Shown here one piece after another: positions 18,392-27,707 of a stretch of DNA of 64,000 nucleotides. Source of the DNA: an uncultured Pseudomonadota bacterium. GTDB lineage: Bacteria > Pseudomonadota > Gammaproteobacteria > Steroidobacterales > Woeseiaceae. The first letter of the stretch is position 1; the number at the start of each line of letters is the position of its first letter. A program made the translations under genes and the position numbers. The notes below the pieces were generated by a model. The model was not told the origin of the DNA and made no database searches. It saw only the letters and a program-made list of their open reading frames with translations. The DNA lies in NCBI GenBank assembly GCA_913055625.1, contig CAJXJW010000003.1, positions 372,001 through 436,000 on the forward strand. Direction: 5' to 3'.

Positions 18392-18819
18392 CCACTCTCG
18401 TCCTCTTTTTTATCCGCAACGAATAGAACATTCGATAATGCCACTGGAAAAGGCACATTTTGTGCTCGGCTTTGAAACTGACTTCCACTCCAAAAGAGCA
18501 AGCCTGCGACTAACGCCATTAGCGATCGCGTCATCCAGCTCCCACCGACCGCTGACGAATCTCCAGCAAATGATATAAGAAATAGAGCAGTAAGACTCGT
18601 CGCAATACCATTACAAAACAAAGAAATGAACATGAAACGGCGACCTAGCTCTGCCGCCTCTTTCGACATCGACATGGCTAGGCTTCGAATATCCTTCGGC
18701 GTCATCCTGTTTGCCGCAACACCCGCTTTCTCGAGTTTCTGTGACACTATCTGTCGAAAGGCTAGATACGCCTCGTTATCCGCGAATTGCGGTTTGTCGG
18801 TCCGCTTCTTCCGAAGCAA
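18388..18819 (-). CDS. Two-TM membrane protein, 3' part of an interrupted frame
   Basis: The 143-residue product starts at TTG 18819 (MLRKKRTDKPQF), has a helical soluble region (about 20-60) and then two hydrophobic segments (about 62-82 and 93-112). It lies in the same reading frame as the 72-codon gene upstream, separated only by the TAA at 18832-18834 and four further codons. It may be translated by reinitiation or readthrough, or may be the back half of a nonsense-mutated four-TM protein. The stop overlaps the start of the deoxyribosyltransferase-like gene (ATGA), so the pair is probably functional together. Confidence 0.55.
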   Translation of the reverse strand: MLRKKRTDKPQFADNEAYLAFRQIVSQKLEKAGVAANRMTPKDIRSLAMSMSKEAAELGRRFMFISLFCNGIATSLTALFLISFAGDSSAVGGSWMTRSLMALVAGLLFWSGSQFQSRAQNVPFPVALSNVLFVADKKEDESG

Positions 18820-18831
18820 CGATTGTGCTAG

Positions 18832-19050
18832 TTAATGCACGCTCAAGAATACGTGGCCAACTGCATAGCTCAGCACGATGCCGACTAACCACAAGCTGTT
18901 TGGAAAATGTCCTACCAGCGTTCGCCAGATAGCAGCAGCGGGTTCGTGCGCGGTTACGGCTCCTAATAAGAATAGGAATCCGGGTGCCGCCATCCCTATG
19001 AAGTCATTAAAAAACACCAAAAGTGCCGAAAAAAAGTCTGACGGTTTCAT
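18832..19050 (-). CDS. Small two-TM membrane protein, 5' part of an interrupted frame
   Basis: The 72-residue protein MKPSDFFSALLVFFNDFIGM begins with a good ATG 12 bases after the PLD gene stop. It has two hydrophobic segments (about 8-32 and 50-68) and ends ...GHVFLSVH at TAA. The downstream membrane gene continues in the same frame. Together the two would form one protein of about 220 residues with four membrane segments. The product is not recognised. Confidence 0.55.
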   Translation of the reverse strand: MKPSDFFSALLVFFNDFIGMAAPGFLFLLGAVTAHEPAAAIWRTLVGHFPNSLWLVGIVLSYAVGHVFLSVH

Positions 19051-19062
19051 TTATCTGCACGC

Positions 19063-19998
19063 CTATCGAGTATTTGCATTCGATTTCGAACCTGCGACGA
19101 TGCGATAGTCATGTGGTTCTGCCCGCAAACCAAAAAAGTGCATCAACCACTCTCTCACGTTAGGCCAGAATGCTTCTCCCGGACGTGTTGTTCGTTCGTC
19201 ACCATACATTTGATTTATCAGGTCGCGCCCAATGCCGTTCACCAATTCGTCTCGTTCCACAAGCCGTAGTAATTCCTCAAAAAGCGGCATTGACCTCAGA
19301 GCATGCTGGATGAATACGCTAAATTGCTCTCGATTAAGACCTATTGGTGGATTTAGAAACCTGAGGTCATCGTAAGCAGCCTGCCTTGTGGCTTCGATTT
19401 CGCCAGTAAGCTGCTTTGATCTGTACGCCCGATAGACTAGTTCCGGCTTAATACAATTTGGCAACCACCTTGTGATGTCGCGACTCTCTGTGTCCGACTC
19501 CCTAGCATCCGGTAACGATATTGCCTGAATAGCGGCTGCCTCGTTTGCGACCTGGATTCTGATCGAAGACGTTGCCTCTTCAGAGAACTGCTGCAATCGG
19601 CGAAGTAATTGCGCCACCGATGGATCACTAGTCGGAACACGAACAAGAAGCTCAATATTGGACGGGTATATCCAGCCAAACGCGGTATCGGTCACATTTG
19701 CGGATCCAACCAAACATTCGTCGCCAGCCAAGAAGAGCTTCGCGTGCAACCCCTCCACCAGAGAAAGCCCTGTGTTCTGTCTCTCAGCACAAATATCAAA
19801 CACCTCTAGATCGGAGACGCCCGCAGCGACTTCATGTGCGTTCCAACGCGTATAAATGTCTACACGGATTTCCTGCCTGTCCGGAATATTTTTGAGTATC
19901 GCTTTCAGCGCTTGTTTCTTTATGAAGGGCGCACAGATGAGGTATTTATCCGTCTCGACCTCAAAAAGCTCCTGCACTTGCTCCCCAGGGACGAACAT
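19063..19998 (-). CDS. Phospholipase D-like (HKD) nuclease, putative restriction component
   Basis: The 311-residue protein carries one HKD signature: LHAKLFLAGDECLVGSANVT (about residues 83-102), with His, Lys and the later Gly-Ser-Ala-Asn. Single-HKD nucleases act as dimers and cut DNA through a phospho-histidine intermediate. The second half is helical and unknown. The ATG shares one base with the TAA of the GHKL gene upstream (TAATG), so translation is coupled. PLD nucleases occur with MORC-like GHKL ATPases and SF2 helicases in restriction-type operons, which is the arrangement seen here behind sspBCD. Confidence 0.8.
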   Translation of the reverse strand: MFVPGEQVQELFEVETDKYLICAPFIKKQALKAILKNIPDRQEIRVDIYTRWNAHEVAAGVSDLEVFDICAERQNTGLSLVEGLHAKLFLAGDECLVGSANVTDTAFGWIYPSNIELLVRVPTSDPSVAQLLRRLQQFSEEATSSIRIQVANEAAAIQAISLPDARESDTESRDITRWLPNCIKPELVYRAYRSKQLTGEIEATRQAAYDDLRFLNPPIGLNREQFSVFIQHALRSMPLFEELLRLVERDELVNGIGRDLINQMYGDERTTRPGEAFWPNVREWLMHFFGLRAEPHDYRIVAGSKSNANTR

Positions 19999-21827
19999 TA
20001 GTCTTCAAATTCCTCCGGTGTTAGGAACTGTTTGGCGATTGTTCCCCAATCCTGCCGAATTGTCCGAAATCTATCGCGGCCGCGAAGCGACATCTCGACC
20101 TCGTATCTAGCCCACGCGGCAAAGATCAGCTTTATGGCATCATGCGCGTTCGCGACTGTCTCGAGCAAATCCCTGCTGGACATGTCGTCAATATCCAAAG
20201 ACGACTCCAATGTTCCCCATATGAAATCGAAGGCAGGGTGACTCTGATTGAAAACAATTTCGGTAAGTCCGCCTGGCTTTTCTTCTACGCCAAAAAACGC
20301 ACTTGTGTCTTGATCCGCCCGTAGAAACACGCACTTAAGCGCATTCGATTGTATTTGCCGAACTATCTCTTCCGCTTCTGGAGTATCATATCTCTTGTTC
20401 TCGAGATCTTTCCTAATCGTTTCCAGATCTTCTGGTGACGGCTCTGTAGAATCCGCTGGCGCTTCATATCCGTCTTCGGCCCTGCGCTTGAACCCATCTG
20501 ATGCTCTCTGTGTTACATCGTCCGGCTCTATATGCCGCGCCCCGCTTGAGCGCCTACCCTTGCCTTGCTCCTTGACCATTCCACGGAGAATCTTGAGCTG
20601 GCGCTGTAAGTACTCGGCAACTTCAATTAAGTCTGCCCTCGGGTCGCCATACTCTTTTAATCTGGCTTTGTATTGGGTGATTGACTCCCCCGCATGAGCG
20701 GCCTCTTCCAATCGGAAGTCGGCGAGGCTAGAGAATATCGTCGCTTCCTGCTTATTATTGGTGACGCCGAATATCTCATCCAAGTCGGGCGGAAAATCGA
20801 CTTCGGCACCCCACCACCTTTCTCTAGGGTCGTACGCTATTGCCCACCCCCTATCGATTGTTAGCTCTCGACCGGCCCGAACAAGTGATACGCCGACGTT
20901 GTCGGCAGCGTGTTTCCCGTATTTGGTCGTTCCTCTTTCTACTCCGTTCGTCTGGTCAATCGTGTCTCTCTTTGCCAGCGATAACGTCACAGTAACCTTA
21001 TAGCTGTTTCCATCGTGCTCGATGTCGAATGTCTCTGGTTCACCTACCAAATCGAACATGGGCGCGGCATCGAACGGGGTGGGCGTAGATGTCCCAGACA
21101 TTAAGTAGAGAGGATCGTTTGGGCGCACTACTTCATCCGCATCCACTTTACCGTCAACGACGGTAACTAACCTGATCACTAGATCACCCCGACCCAAGAA
21201 TCGTCGATGGATTCGTCCCACAAGTCGCTCGGTATTGGAGAGAGTTGCTTTCGCTCCACGCCATGTCAGCCGTTTCGGATCTAGGTCTGACCACACAACA
21301 AGCGTGCCAGTAGGACTCGATACCGGCTCAATACTTGTGAGGAACTCTGGAATGTTCGCCAGGCGAGGTGTTGGTACGTTTGTCAGTTGGCGGCTTTGTA
21401 TCTTCTCGATATCAAGATAGCTTTTGATTGCGTTTGCGAGACCGTTTTGCCACGTCCAGACATCGATTCGCTTTGCTTGTGAGATAGAGGCGTTGGGCAG
21501 GCCCATACCAAAACGACCAATTCCCGTACGATCTTCAAGCCTAGTGCCATTCCCAAACTGTAGTGCCATTTGAAGGATGCTGGAAGACATGCCTTCACCA
21601 TTATCGAGCACGGCAATTTTTTTTACTCGACGCCTAGTTCGGGATGCAACGAGCTCAGCTTCCTCAAAGCAGAACACGCAAATCTCTGTCGCTTTCGCTT
21701 GCTGAGAATTGTCGATTAACTCTGCGATAGCGTGCGCAGTAGTTCTATAGCCGCTATCCCGCATCGCTGTTATTGCTAGGTGCGTCGGAATGATACTCAG
21801 TTCTAGCTGTTCCTCAGGCGTACTCAC
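19998..21827 (-). CDS. MORC/Hsp90-like GHKL ATPase, putative restriction component
   Basis: The protein of about 609 residues has a GHKL ATP-binding domain: AIAELIDNSQQA (motif N with the catalytic Glu and Asn, about 35-46), VLDNGEGMS (about 71-79), then GIGRFGMGLPNASIS (about 100-114) and a following S5-like domain (about 180-300). The rest is helical and charged. Prokaryotic MORC-type ATPases are known in operons with SF2 helicases and nucleases. I chose GTG 21827, which forms a GTGA overlap with the helicase stop. A TTG eight codons upstream is also open. It sits between the helicase and the PLD nuclease and probably couples ATP-driven clamping to DNA cutting. Confidence 0.8.
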   Translation of the reverse strand: MSTPEEQLELSIIPTHLAITAMRDSGYRTTAHAIAELIDNSQQAKATEICVFCFEEAELVASRTRRRVKKIAVLDNGEGMSSSILQMALQFGNGTRLEDRTGIGRFGMGLPNASISQAKRIDVWTWQNGLANAIKSYLDIEKIQSRQLTNVPTPRLANIPEFLTSIEPVSSPTGTLVVWSDLDPKRLTWRGAKATLSNTERLVGRIHRRFLGRGDLVIRLVTVVDGKVDADEVVRPNDPLYLMSGTSTPTPFDAAPMFDLVGEPETFDIEHDGNSYKVTVTLSLAKRDTIDQTNGVERGTTKYGKHAADNVGVSLVRAGRELTIDRGWAIAYDPRERWWGAEVDFPPDLDEIFGVTNNKQEATIFSSLADFRLEEAAHAGESITQYKARLKEYGDPRADLIEVAEYLQRQLKILRGMVKEQGKGRRSSGARHIEPDDVTQRASDGFKRRAEDGYEAPADSTEPSPEDLETIRKDLENKRYDTPEAEEIVRQIQSNALKCVFLRADQDTSAFFGVEEKPGGLTEIVFNQSHPAFDFIWGTLESSLDIDDMSSRDLLETVANAHDAIKLIFAAWARYEVEMSLRGRDRFRTIRQDWGTIAKQFLTPEEFED

Positions 21828-23467
21828 GATGTTCCCCAAACGTCTTCCCAATTCACAAATGCTTCAGCCACGTCGCCAAACCCTGGCAAATCTGGATCCA
21901 CAACAGTAACGATTTCACAGGTCCTATTGCCACCCGCTTTGACGCCTCTTGTTGCTCTGCCTACCATTTGACTGAACAAGACAAGCGACTTCGTCGGTCT
22001 TGCCACGATCGCCGCGCTCGTCCCGGGCGCATCAAATCCTGTAGTAAGGACGCCATAGTTGCAAAGGACGATCGGGTCTGGTGACGGCGTCTTGTATTGC
22101 CGGATAGCATACTCTCGTTGACCCTTGGGCGTCTCACCGGTGATGACATAAGCCGTTATGCCCGTCGCAGTTAACAGAGACATGAAGAGCTCCGCATTTT
22201 GCACCGAGCTTGCGAAAACGATTACTCGCTTGTGACGCGCTATGACTTCTTTGATCTTCTTTAGAATCGCTGCATTTCTTTCGGCGTTCTGACTGACTGC
22301 GCTAAGAACTTCCGCAGAATAGTCATCATCATCGGCTACGGAACGCTTCGTGCCAGTCGTCAAAGTCGTAGGTGGCACCTTAAGCATCTCGAAAGTCGGC
22401 TCCGCAAGGTATCCCTCGTCCATCAAGTATTTGACCGGATTAGAGTATCCAGGGACGGTCAGAATCACCTTATTGTGGCAAAAGAACTCTGATAATTTTT
22501 CGTCTTCAGCGAGATCGGACCAAGTTCGGCCCGGTGTGGCGGTCAGCCCAAGTAATCCAGATTCTCGTCCTGCATCGGCTAGTTTCTCTAGGATTGTCTT
22601 GTAAGTCGGCGCAATTGCCTGGTGCGCTTCGTCAATCACGACCAAAGCCGACTTTCTCCCGAGATTCAACAGCGCAAATTGGTCGCGTGAGTTGAGGCTA
22701 TGTAATTTTGCAAGTCCGCCAACGACAAGCCCATCACTGATACCCGAAATATCCGGCACTTGACCAGACCCCCAGAGCCTGACCAAAGTGACGTCACGAT
22801 TGCCCAATGCGTTCCAAGCGGACAGAAAAGCATCGACCGCTTGCTCGAGCAACTCGCTACTTTGCGCGAGCCACACTATGAGTTTCGGCCTCCCTCCATT
22901 GAGTAACCGACACACAACGTGCATTGCGGTTCGTGTTTTCCCAGCTCCTGTTGGCATATGAAGCACAACGCGTCCTGGAGGCGCAGCAATTGCGTTTAGC
23001 ACCTGATCTGCAGCTACCCGCTGGTGCTCAAATAGCCCAAAACTAGGCGAGACTTGTTCTACGGATAAGTGCTGTCCCGCCGGGGCCCGGGGAGGCTCGA
23101 CTAGACCAAAAAATCCGGCTAGCTCTTGAAAAGCACTCTTATCGAAATCGAAGTCAACATGTTCAATGTCCGAAAAGATGCGTGGTGAGACCGGGACTCG
23201 CAGTCTTTCTGCAAGTTCCCTAGCTTTCTCCAATGGTAGGCTGTCGATCAGTTGCTTTCTAAAGAGCGGATCCTCAAGAGCAGTTGCACCCCGCTGCTGT
23301 GCTACCGTAGTCATTACACGAACGAGTGAATCACGATCATCTGCGGCCTCGCCGCCCAGTATTTCGAGAGTCCTCACCAGAACGGGACCTGCTAGCTCGC
23401 GGAGCTTTGAAACGGGCAAGCCCCCTAAGCACATAGCTATCGGCATACCTGGTCCACTAGTTGTCAT
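21824..23467 (-). CDS. SF2 DEAD/DEAH-type helicase, putative restriction component
   Basis: The 547-residue helicase has FGLFEHQRVAADQVL, Walker A MPTGAGKT (about 170-177), VVIDEAHQAI (DEAH box, about 274-283), GLTATPGR (motif III) and, in the second RecA domain, VIVFASSVQNAELF, TTGFDAP (motif V) and QMVGRATRG (motif VI). The N-terminal 130 residues are helical and of unknown role. It begins 18 bases after the sspD-like gene and overlaps the GHKL gene by 4 bases. In the Ssp context this is the first gene of the likely restriction module. Confidence 0.85.
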   Translation of the reverse strand: MTTSGPGMPIAMCLGGLPVSKLRELAGPVLVRTLEILGGEAADDRDSLVRVMTTVAQQRGATALEDPLFRKQLIDSLPLEKARELAERLRVPVSPRIFSDIEHVDFDFDKSAFQELAGFFGLVEPPRAPAGQHLSVEQVSPSFGLFEHQRVAADQVLNAIAAPPGRVVLHMPTGAGKTRTAMHVVCRLLNGGRPKLIVWLAQSSELLEQAVDAFLSAWNALGNRDVTLVRLWGSGQVPDISGISDGLVVGGLAKLHSLNSRDQFALLNLGRKSALVVIDEAHQAIAPTYKTILEKLADAGRESGLLGLTATPGRTWSDLAEDEKLSEFFCHNKVILTVPGYSNPVKYLMDEGYLAEPTFEMLKVPPTTLTTGTKRSVADDDDYSAEVLSAVSQNAERNAAILKKIKEVIARHKRVIVFASSVQNAELFMSLLTATGITAYVITGETPKGQREYAIRQYKTPSPDPIVLCNYGVLTTGFDAPGTSAAIVARPTKSLVLFSQMVGRATRGVKAGGNRTCEIVTVVDPDLPGFGDVAEAFVNWEDVWGTS

Positions 23468-23485
23468 CGGCGTGACCTCGAACGC

Positions 23486-24331
23486 TTATTTATGGCAAGC
23501 AAGACACATCTTCTCAGAACCATAAACATCGTCCATATCGACAAGCTCTGAATTCGGGTTGAGCGGATTCTCTACCCTATTCTTCGCAAGCCGTTCCAAT
23601 CGTTTCTTGTGATTTTCGCGGATTTGTGCAATTCGTTTTGGCTGTTCAAGCTCGCTCAATGACTCGCCCTGAGACCAAGTGAATGGTGAATGATTAGCCA
23701 AAGCTTCCTTTTCATATCGCTTAGCTTCTTCGTATGCCTCCGGATGTTCTTGCTTCAAACGCACCCATTCAATTTTTTGCTGATAAAAGCAGAATGTGCA
23801 GCCGCTTCTAGAGCGCCAACGATAGTAGCTAGGAAGCCCTAGACCACTTGCCTCCAGCAGCTCCACGATTGCCGCTTTATCCAATCCGTGCTCCACAAAA
23901 GGCAAGTGGACATGTAAGTTCCTCTGCTTGGAGACCATTCCGCCACGACTAGCCTCGTCCGCGCGAATTGCTACATAACTATTTATTGTTATTCCTTTGT
24001 CGAGGTCAGGTTTCACCCACTGCTCAAACGGCCGAATCTTAAGCTGGCGAGTACACCAGCGAGTCTGAGGGGAAGGCAAAAAGTTGTTATATTGCTTCAG
24101 CCAAAAATCGAAGTCACGGTCGGGGTTCAAACGAGTAATAGGTCTTCCCAGAAACCCTTCCAGTCTTCCCAGATACTCGTAGACCTCAGGCAGCTCCTTG
24201 CCCGTGTCTGTAAAGAAGTATTCGACATCGAGCTCTGGAAAGTTTTGCCGCATGTAGACGGCGAGAGCAGCGCTGTCTCGCCCACCAGATAGCCCCAGAA
24301 CGTGCCGCTCATAGACTAGTTCGTCGGTCAT
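23486..24331 (-). CDS. sspD: SspD-like PAPS-reductase/ATP-pyrophosphatase (DNA phosphorothioation)
   Basis: The 281-residue protein has the PP-loop SGGRDSAA (15-22) and FFTDTGKELPE of the PAPS reductase family, and cysteines in RWCTRQLK, SGCTFCFY and CLACHK that could bind an Fe-S cluster. DndC/SspD proteins activate the DNA backbone with ATP and insert sulfur supplied by the desulfurase. Its ATG overlaps the ATPase gene stop by 4 bases. The neighbours (desulfurase, DUF4007, large ATPase) point to SspD rather than a sulfate-assimilation reductase. The symbol rests on gene order and motifs. Confidence 0.82.
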   Translation of the reverse strand: MTDELVYERHVLGLSGGRDSAALAVYMRQNFPELDVEYFFTDTGKELPEVYEYLGRLEGFLGRPITRLNPDRDFDFWLKQYNNFLPSPQTRWCTRQLKIRPFEQWVKPDLDKGITINSYVAIRADEASRGGMVSKQRNLHVHLPFVEHGLDKAAIVELLEASGLGLPSYYRWRSRSGCTFCFYQQKIEWVRLKQEHPEAYEEAKRYEKEALANHSPFTWSQGESLSELEQPKRIAQIRENHKKRLERLAKNRVENPLNPNSELVDMDDVYGSEKMCLACHK

Positions 24332-27300
24332 GAAACTTTCTTCAGCTTGCGCTTGCGCTGCTCCTTTTCGGTGAAGCCACTTGAAACTCGGGCGCCTACC
24401 TGGGCGATAGCCGCCAGGATAACGTTTCTATCGACATCTCTGTTTTCCAGTACCTGCTCCAGCTCACTAACGATATCCTGGCTAGTTCGCAGGCTTTCTT
24501 CATCGACCTCGAATTCTTCAACAACGGTATGAGATTTACCGCCGACGCCAATCATTACAGCCATTGCGTGCCGGGTGTCGGGCCTTCCTTTGACTCGAGC
24601 GAAAGCCTCGGCTCGTCTAAACTTCTGGGCAAGCTCTGCAATTTCAATCCGCGCAATGTCTAGATCACGATCCACCCAATCACGGGGTGGTTTGTTCGCC
24701 GCCAAGCTCGCGATGCCCTCAATAGAGTCTAGATCATTCGAATACTCGGAAAGTCGGGCGGCAAATGCATCAAGCCGAAAGTCTCCCGTCAACCCAATCA
24801 AGTTGCGCGCCCGTTCTTTTAGTTTCTTAGTACCTTGTCTAGTCGAACTGACGTCAAGCTCTGACATCGCTAGGTCGCTTAAGTGTCTTAGCATTGCATC
24901 GTATGCGGTTACTAGCTCGCTTAGACCAGACTTTATGGATTGCACGATATTCGCGATGTCTTTGTTTGATAAATCCTCCTTCGTATCCGCTGCGAACGCC
25001 GGCAAATCGTCAAACAAGAATCTGTGTGGATCCGATGCGGCCTGTACTATGGACCTCAATCTTTTTGCATCGACGCTAATTGTATTTGTGCGCTGAGTCC
25101 AAGGCGGTAAGGACATAACGACTGCGACTAGCCTTCTTGCCACAATTAGAGGGTCATTCAGTTTGGCGTCGGCATCATCGAATTCGGCGACAAGATCACC
25201 AATACCTTCGAGGACTTTTGTGCGCAACTTTCCGAAGTTCATTCTACGAATGCGAAGCGCGTTGGGTTCTTGTTGCAACCTATCCACAACAAAGTCGTCG
25301 ATTTCTGGCCGGAACGCACCATCGAGATAGATCGCCACTCGGTCAGTGCGTGTTAATAGGTACGCAAGGCCTAATACGGGTAATAGCCCATCTTTGACGC
25401 CAAACGCTGGCTCTCGCCAAATGTCGTAGATATCGCTTAGAGAAATTGGCGATGCCTCGGACTGATCCACAATGCCATCCGCAGCCTCCCAAACTGACTC
25501 CAAGCCAGCTGTGCAATTTTTGTCGGGCGCGTAAAACGCGGGTTGCGGACTATAACGCTTCTTCTCCTGATAGATTCCTGTTGCGGCGAGAATGCTCTCA
25601 AACAACCCGCCTTCTGCAGGATAGCCCTCAATCCCTAGACGATCTTTACCTTTGCCAGCGACCATAGCATGCAATAACGCACGCCGCGCAGCCACCGCCG
25701 TGCTCGATGGCTTAGTTCTATTCAGCAGCTCGTTTTGGATCGCCGGAGCCTTGCAGTACGTCTCGTCCGCCAGGTCTGAAACGTAGGCGTGCATATCCGC
25801 AAGACCGCGGAAACTCCGCTTCCGTCCGTATGAATACCATGATATGGACAGGATTGCCTCGTGAAGCTTGGATGCCAAAGATTGACGCACAGCCGCCAAA
25901 TGGGCCACCACTTCCCGCCTAGCGATAGCATCGCCAGCCAACTCACCCCGCATGCGTCGAATTCGCTGAAGTGCTATGAGCTCTTCCGCGAGATCCACTA
26001 TTTCCTCGGATTCGGGCAAGAGGCCGACCGTTAACGTTGGAAACTTCCGTTTGGATGCAGACCGAAGGATTGAAATTGTCTCTTTTTGGGACATTTCTCT
26101 CGAGGGAACGGCTATTATGAACTCCCCTATTCCTCCCTCAGATGTCGCAAACTCTCCGCCGATAGATTTGAGTTCATGTAATTTGGCGATACGCACAGTT
26201 GCCCAGCGCAAGGCACCGGTTCGATGGTAATGGCGCTTTGCAATGATTGGCTTCAAATCGGCAACGTTTTCAAGCTCGCCTAGGTCAAGCTCTAGACTTG
26301 TCGACCTTTCCTCCTGAATCGCCGCTTCAATGTCGAAGTCGCTTCCGGCGTGGATGGCGAATGCGTCAAGGTGCCGACGAAACGCCACAATCGACCATTT
26401 TTCGAGGTCTTTCAGTATTCGCGACTGCTCTCGCGGCCCGATACTTGAAGCCGCAACCTTTAGAACATTCCTTGTTGCCCTAATGCCGGAATGTTCGCGA
26501 AACAAGTCGATAATCGCGATCGTCTTGCCTAGTCGAGAATGCTCTTCGCCACCTCCTTTGGCTTCGCATCGCTCAAGTGCTTCTAATGCTGTCGCCCAAC
26601 GATGTCCATCCGGCGACGCTAAGATCGACGGCTCCATATTTGCCCGCAGATAATCCCAAAGCATTGCTGGCTCGTATGTTTCATCCGCGCGAGCTGACGC
26701 TAAGAAGCTTTGGAATCCCAATGGCTCTGCAGAATTCAGGAAACTAAAGATGCTTCTTTGGTTCTGACCGAATCGCCGTCTCGAGATTGGGCCAAGGAGC
26801 CCTGCTGTTACTCCATTTAGGGGCCAGCATGCTGCCATTTGGCGGGATAGCTCTTTCCTGTAACCCTTGTTTCCTTCTATCAGATCCTCGACCAATCGCT
26901 CGGCCGACAAACCAGCTGACTTTGGCGGCTTAGACTCAATGGCCTCACCGAGCAATGTGAGTTGCTCATTCGCCAAAGTGGCCAAAGGTACATCGACGAA
27001 ACGCCCCTGCACTTTCATCCATTCGTTTCGTGTACGCTGTGCAAGCTTGCCCGTATATTCACCAAATGCCTGGTGAAGAACTCCTACGACAATGAGCCGC
27101 CCGTCGCTGCGAGATGCGAGTTCCGCCAACTCCTGCAAGAAATGGAGGTCGCCGCGGCCCGCGGCCGCAGCCTCGAGGATTTTCCCAAGTTCATCAAGGA
27201 TTATCAGCAGACCCGCAGTCTTCGGTTTGGAGGCAATCTTTTTGATTGTGTCAAGTAGCGCCTTTCCACCGTCAGAACTAGTCTTGATTGGTTTTCTGAT

Positions 27301-27705
27301 CAGGTTTTCGCGGCGCAGTGCTTCTTCGAGTTGCTCAGCACAATCTTGTTTTCGGCCAACCACGGCTACGGAGCGATACCCAAATCTTCCAGGCCTAAAA
27401 GTATCAACGATACTTTTGCCGGCGTCTTTGGTGATTGTTAGCGCCGTGCGTCGACGCGCATCCGGCTTGCTCAGCAAAGCGGAAAGAACGACTGCAAGGC
27501 TCGATTTACCACCGCCGAATGGGCCTGTCCAGGTATACGCGCCTTGACCAGATTCGCGCGATTGCGTTGCCAAAGTTTCAAGTGCGTTAGCAAATGTTGG
27601 CGGGCAGATGAAACCATGTAATGCGTTGACGTCATTCAGATCCGTGTCTAATCGAATCGAACGCTGAAATCGCCTCTTGACGACTACTGTGCTGTGACGA
27701 CTCAT
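24328..27705 (-). CDS. sspC: SspC-like large P-loop ATPase (DNA phosphorothioation)
   Basis: The 1125-residue protein has Walker A GPFGGGKSS (61-69) and Walker B LLIILDELGK (about 166-175), with STAND/AAA-like surroundings (LIVVGVLHQAFGEYTG). The remaining 800 residues are mostly helical with no recognised domain. It sits between the DUF4007 gene (2-base gap) and the sspD-like gene (4-base overlap), the position of SspC, the ATPase of the single-strand phosphorothioation complex. A BrxC-type BREX ATPase was considered, but no PglZ or BrxL partner is present. Confidence 0.78.
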   Translation of the reverse strand: MSRHSTVVVKRRFQRSIRLDTDLNDVNALHGFICPPTFANALETLATQSRESGQGAYTWTGPFGGGKSSLAVVLSALLSKPDARRRTALTITKDAGKSIVDTFRPGRFGYRSVAVVGRKQDCAEQLEEALRRENLIRKPIKTSSDGGKALLDTIKKIASKPKTAGLLIILDELGKILEAAAAGRGDLHFLQELAELASRSDGRLIVVGVLHQAFGEYTGKLAQRTRNEWMKVQGRFVDVPLATLANEQLTLLGEAIESKPPKSAGLSAERLVEDLIEGNKGYRKELSRQMAACWPLNGVTAGLLGPISRRRFGQNQRSIFSFLNSAEPLGFQSFLASARADETYEPAMLWDYLRANMEPSILASPDGHRWATALEALERCEAKGGGEEHSRLGKTIAIIDLFREHSGIRATRNVLKVAASSIGPREQSRILKDLEKWSIVAFRRHLDAFAIHAGSDFDIEAAIQEERSTSLELDLGELENVADLKPIIAKRHYHRTGALRWATVRIAKLHELKSIGGEFATSEGGIGEFIIAVPSREMSQKETISILRSASKRKFPTLTVGLLPESEEIVDLAEELIALQRIRRMRGELAGDAIARREVVAHLAAVRQSLASKLHEAILSISWYSYGRKRSFRGLADMHAYVSDLADETYCKAPAIQNELLNRTKPSSTAVAARRALLHAMVAGKGKDRLGIEGYPAEGGLFESILAATGIYQEKKRYSPQPAFYAPDKNCTAGLESVWEAADGIVDQSEASPISLSDIYDIWREPAFGVKDGLLPVLGLAYLLTRTDRVAIYLDGAFRPEIDDFVVDRLQQEPNALRIRRMNFGKLRTKVLEGIGDLVAEFDDADAKLNDPLIVARRLVAVVMSLPPWTQRTNTISVDAKRLRSIVQAASDPHRFLFDDLPAFAADTKEDLSNKDIANIVQSIKSGLSELVTAYDAMLRHLSDLAMSELDVSSTRQGTKKLKERARNLIGLTGDFRLDAFAARLSEYSNDLDSIEGIASLAANKPPRDWVDRDLDIARIEIAELAQKFRRAEAFARVKGRPDTRHAMAVMIGVGGKSHTVVEEFEVDEESLRTSQDIVSELEQVLENRDVDRNVILAAIAQVGARVSSGFTEKEQRKRKLKKVS

Positions 27706-27707
27706 GT

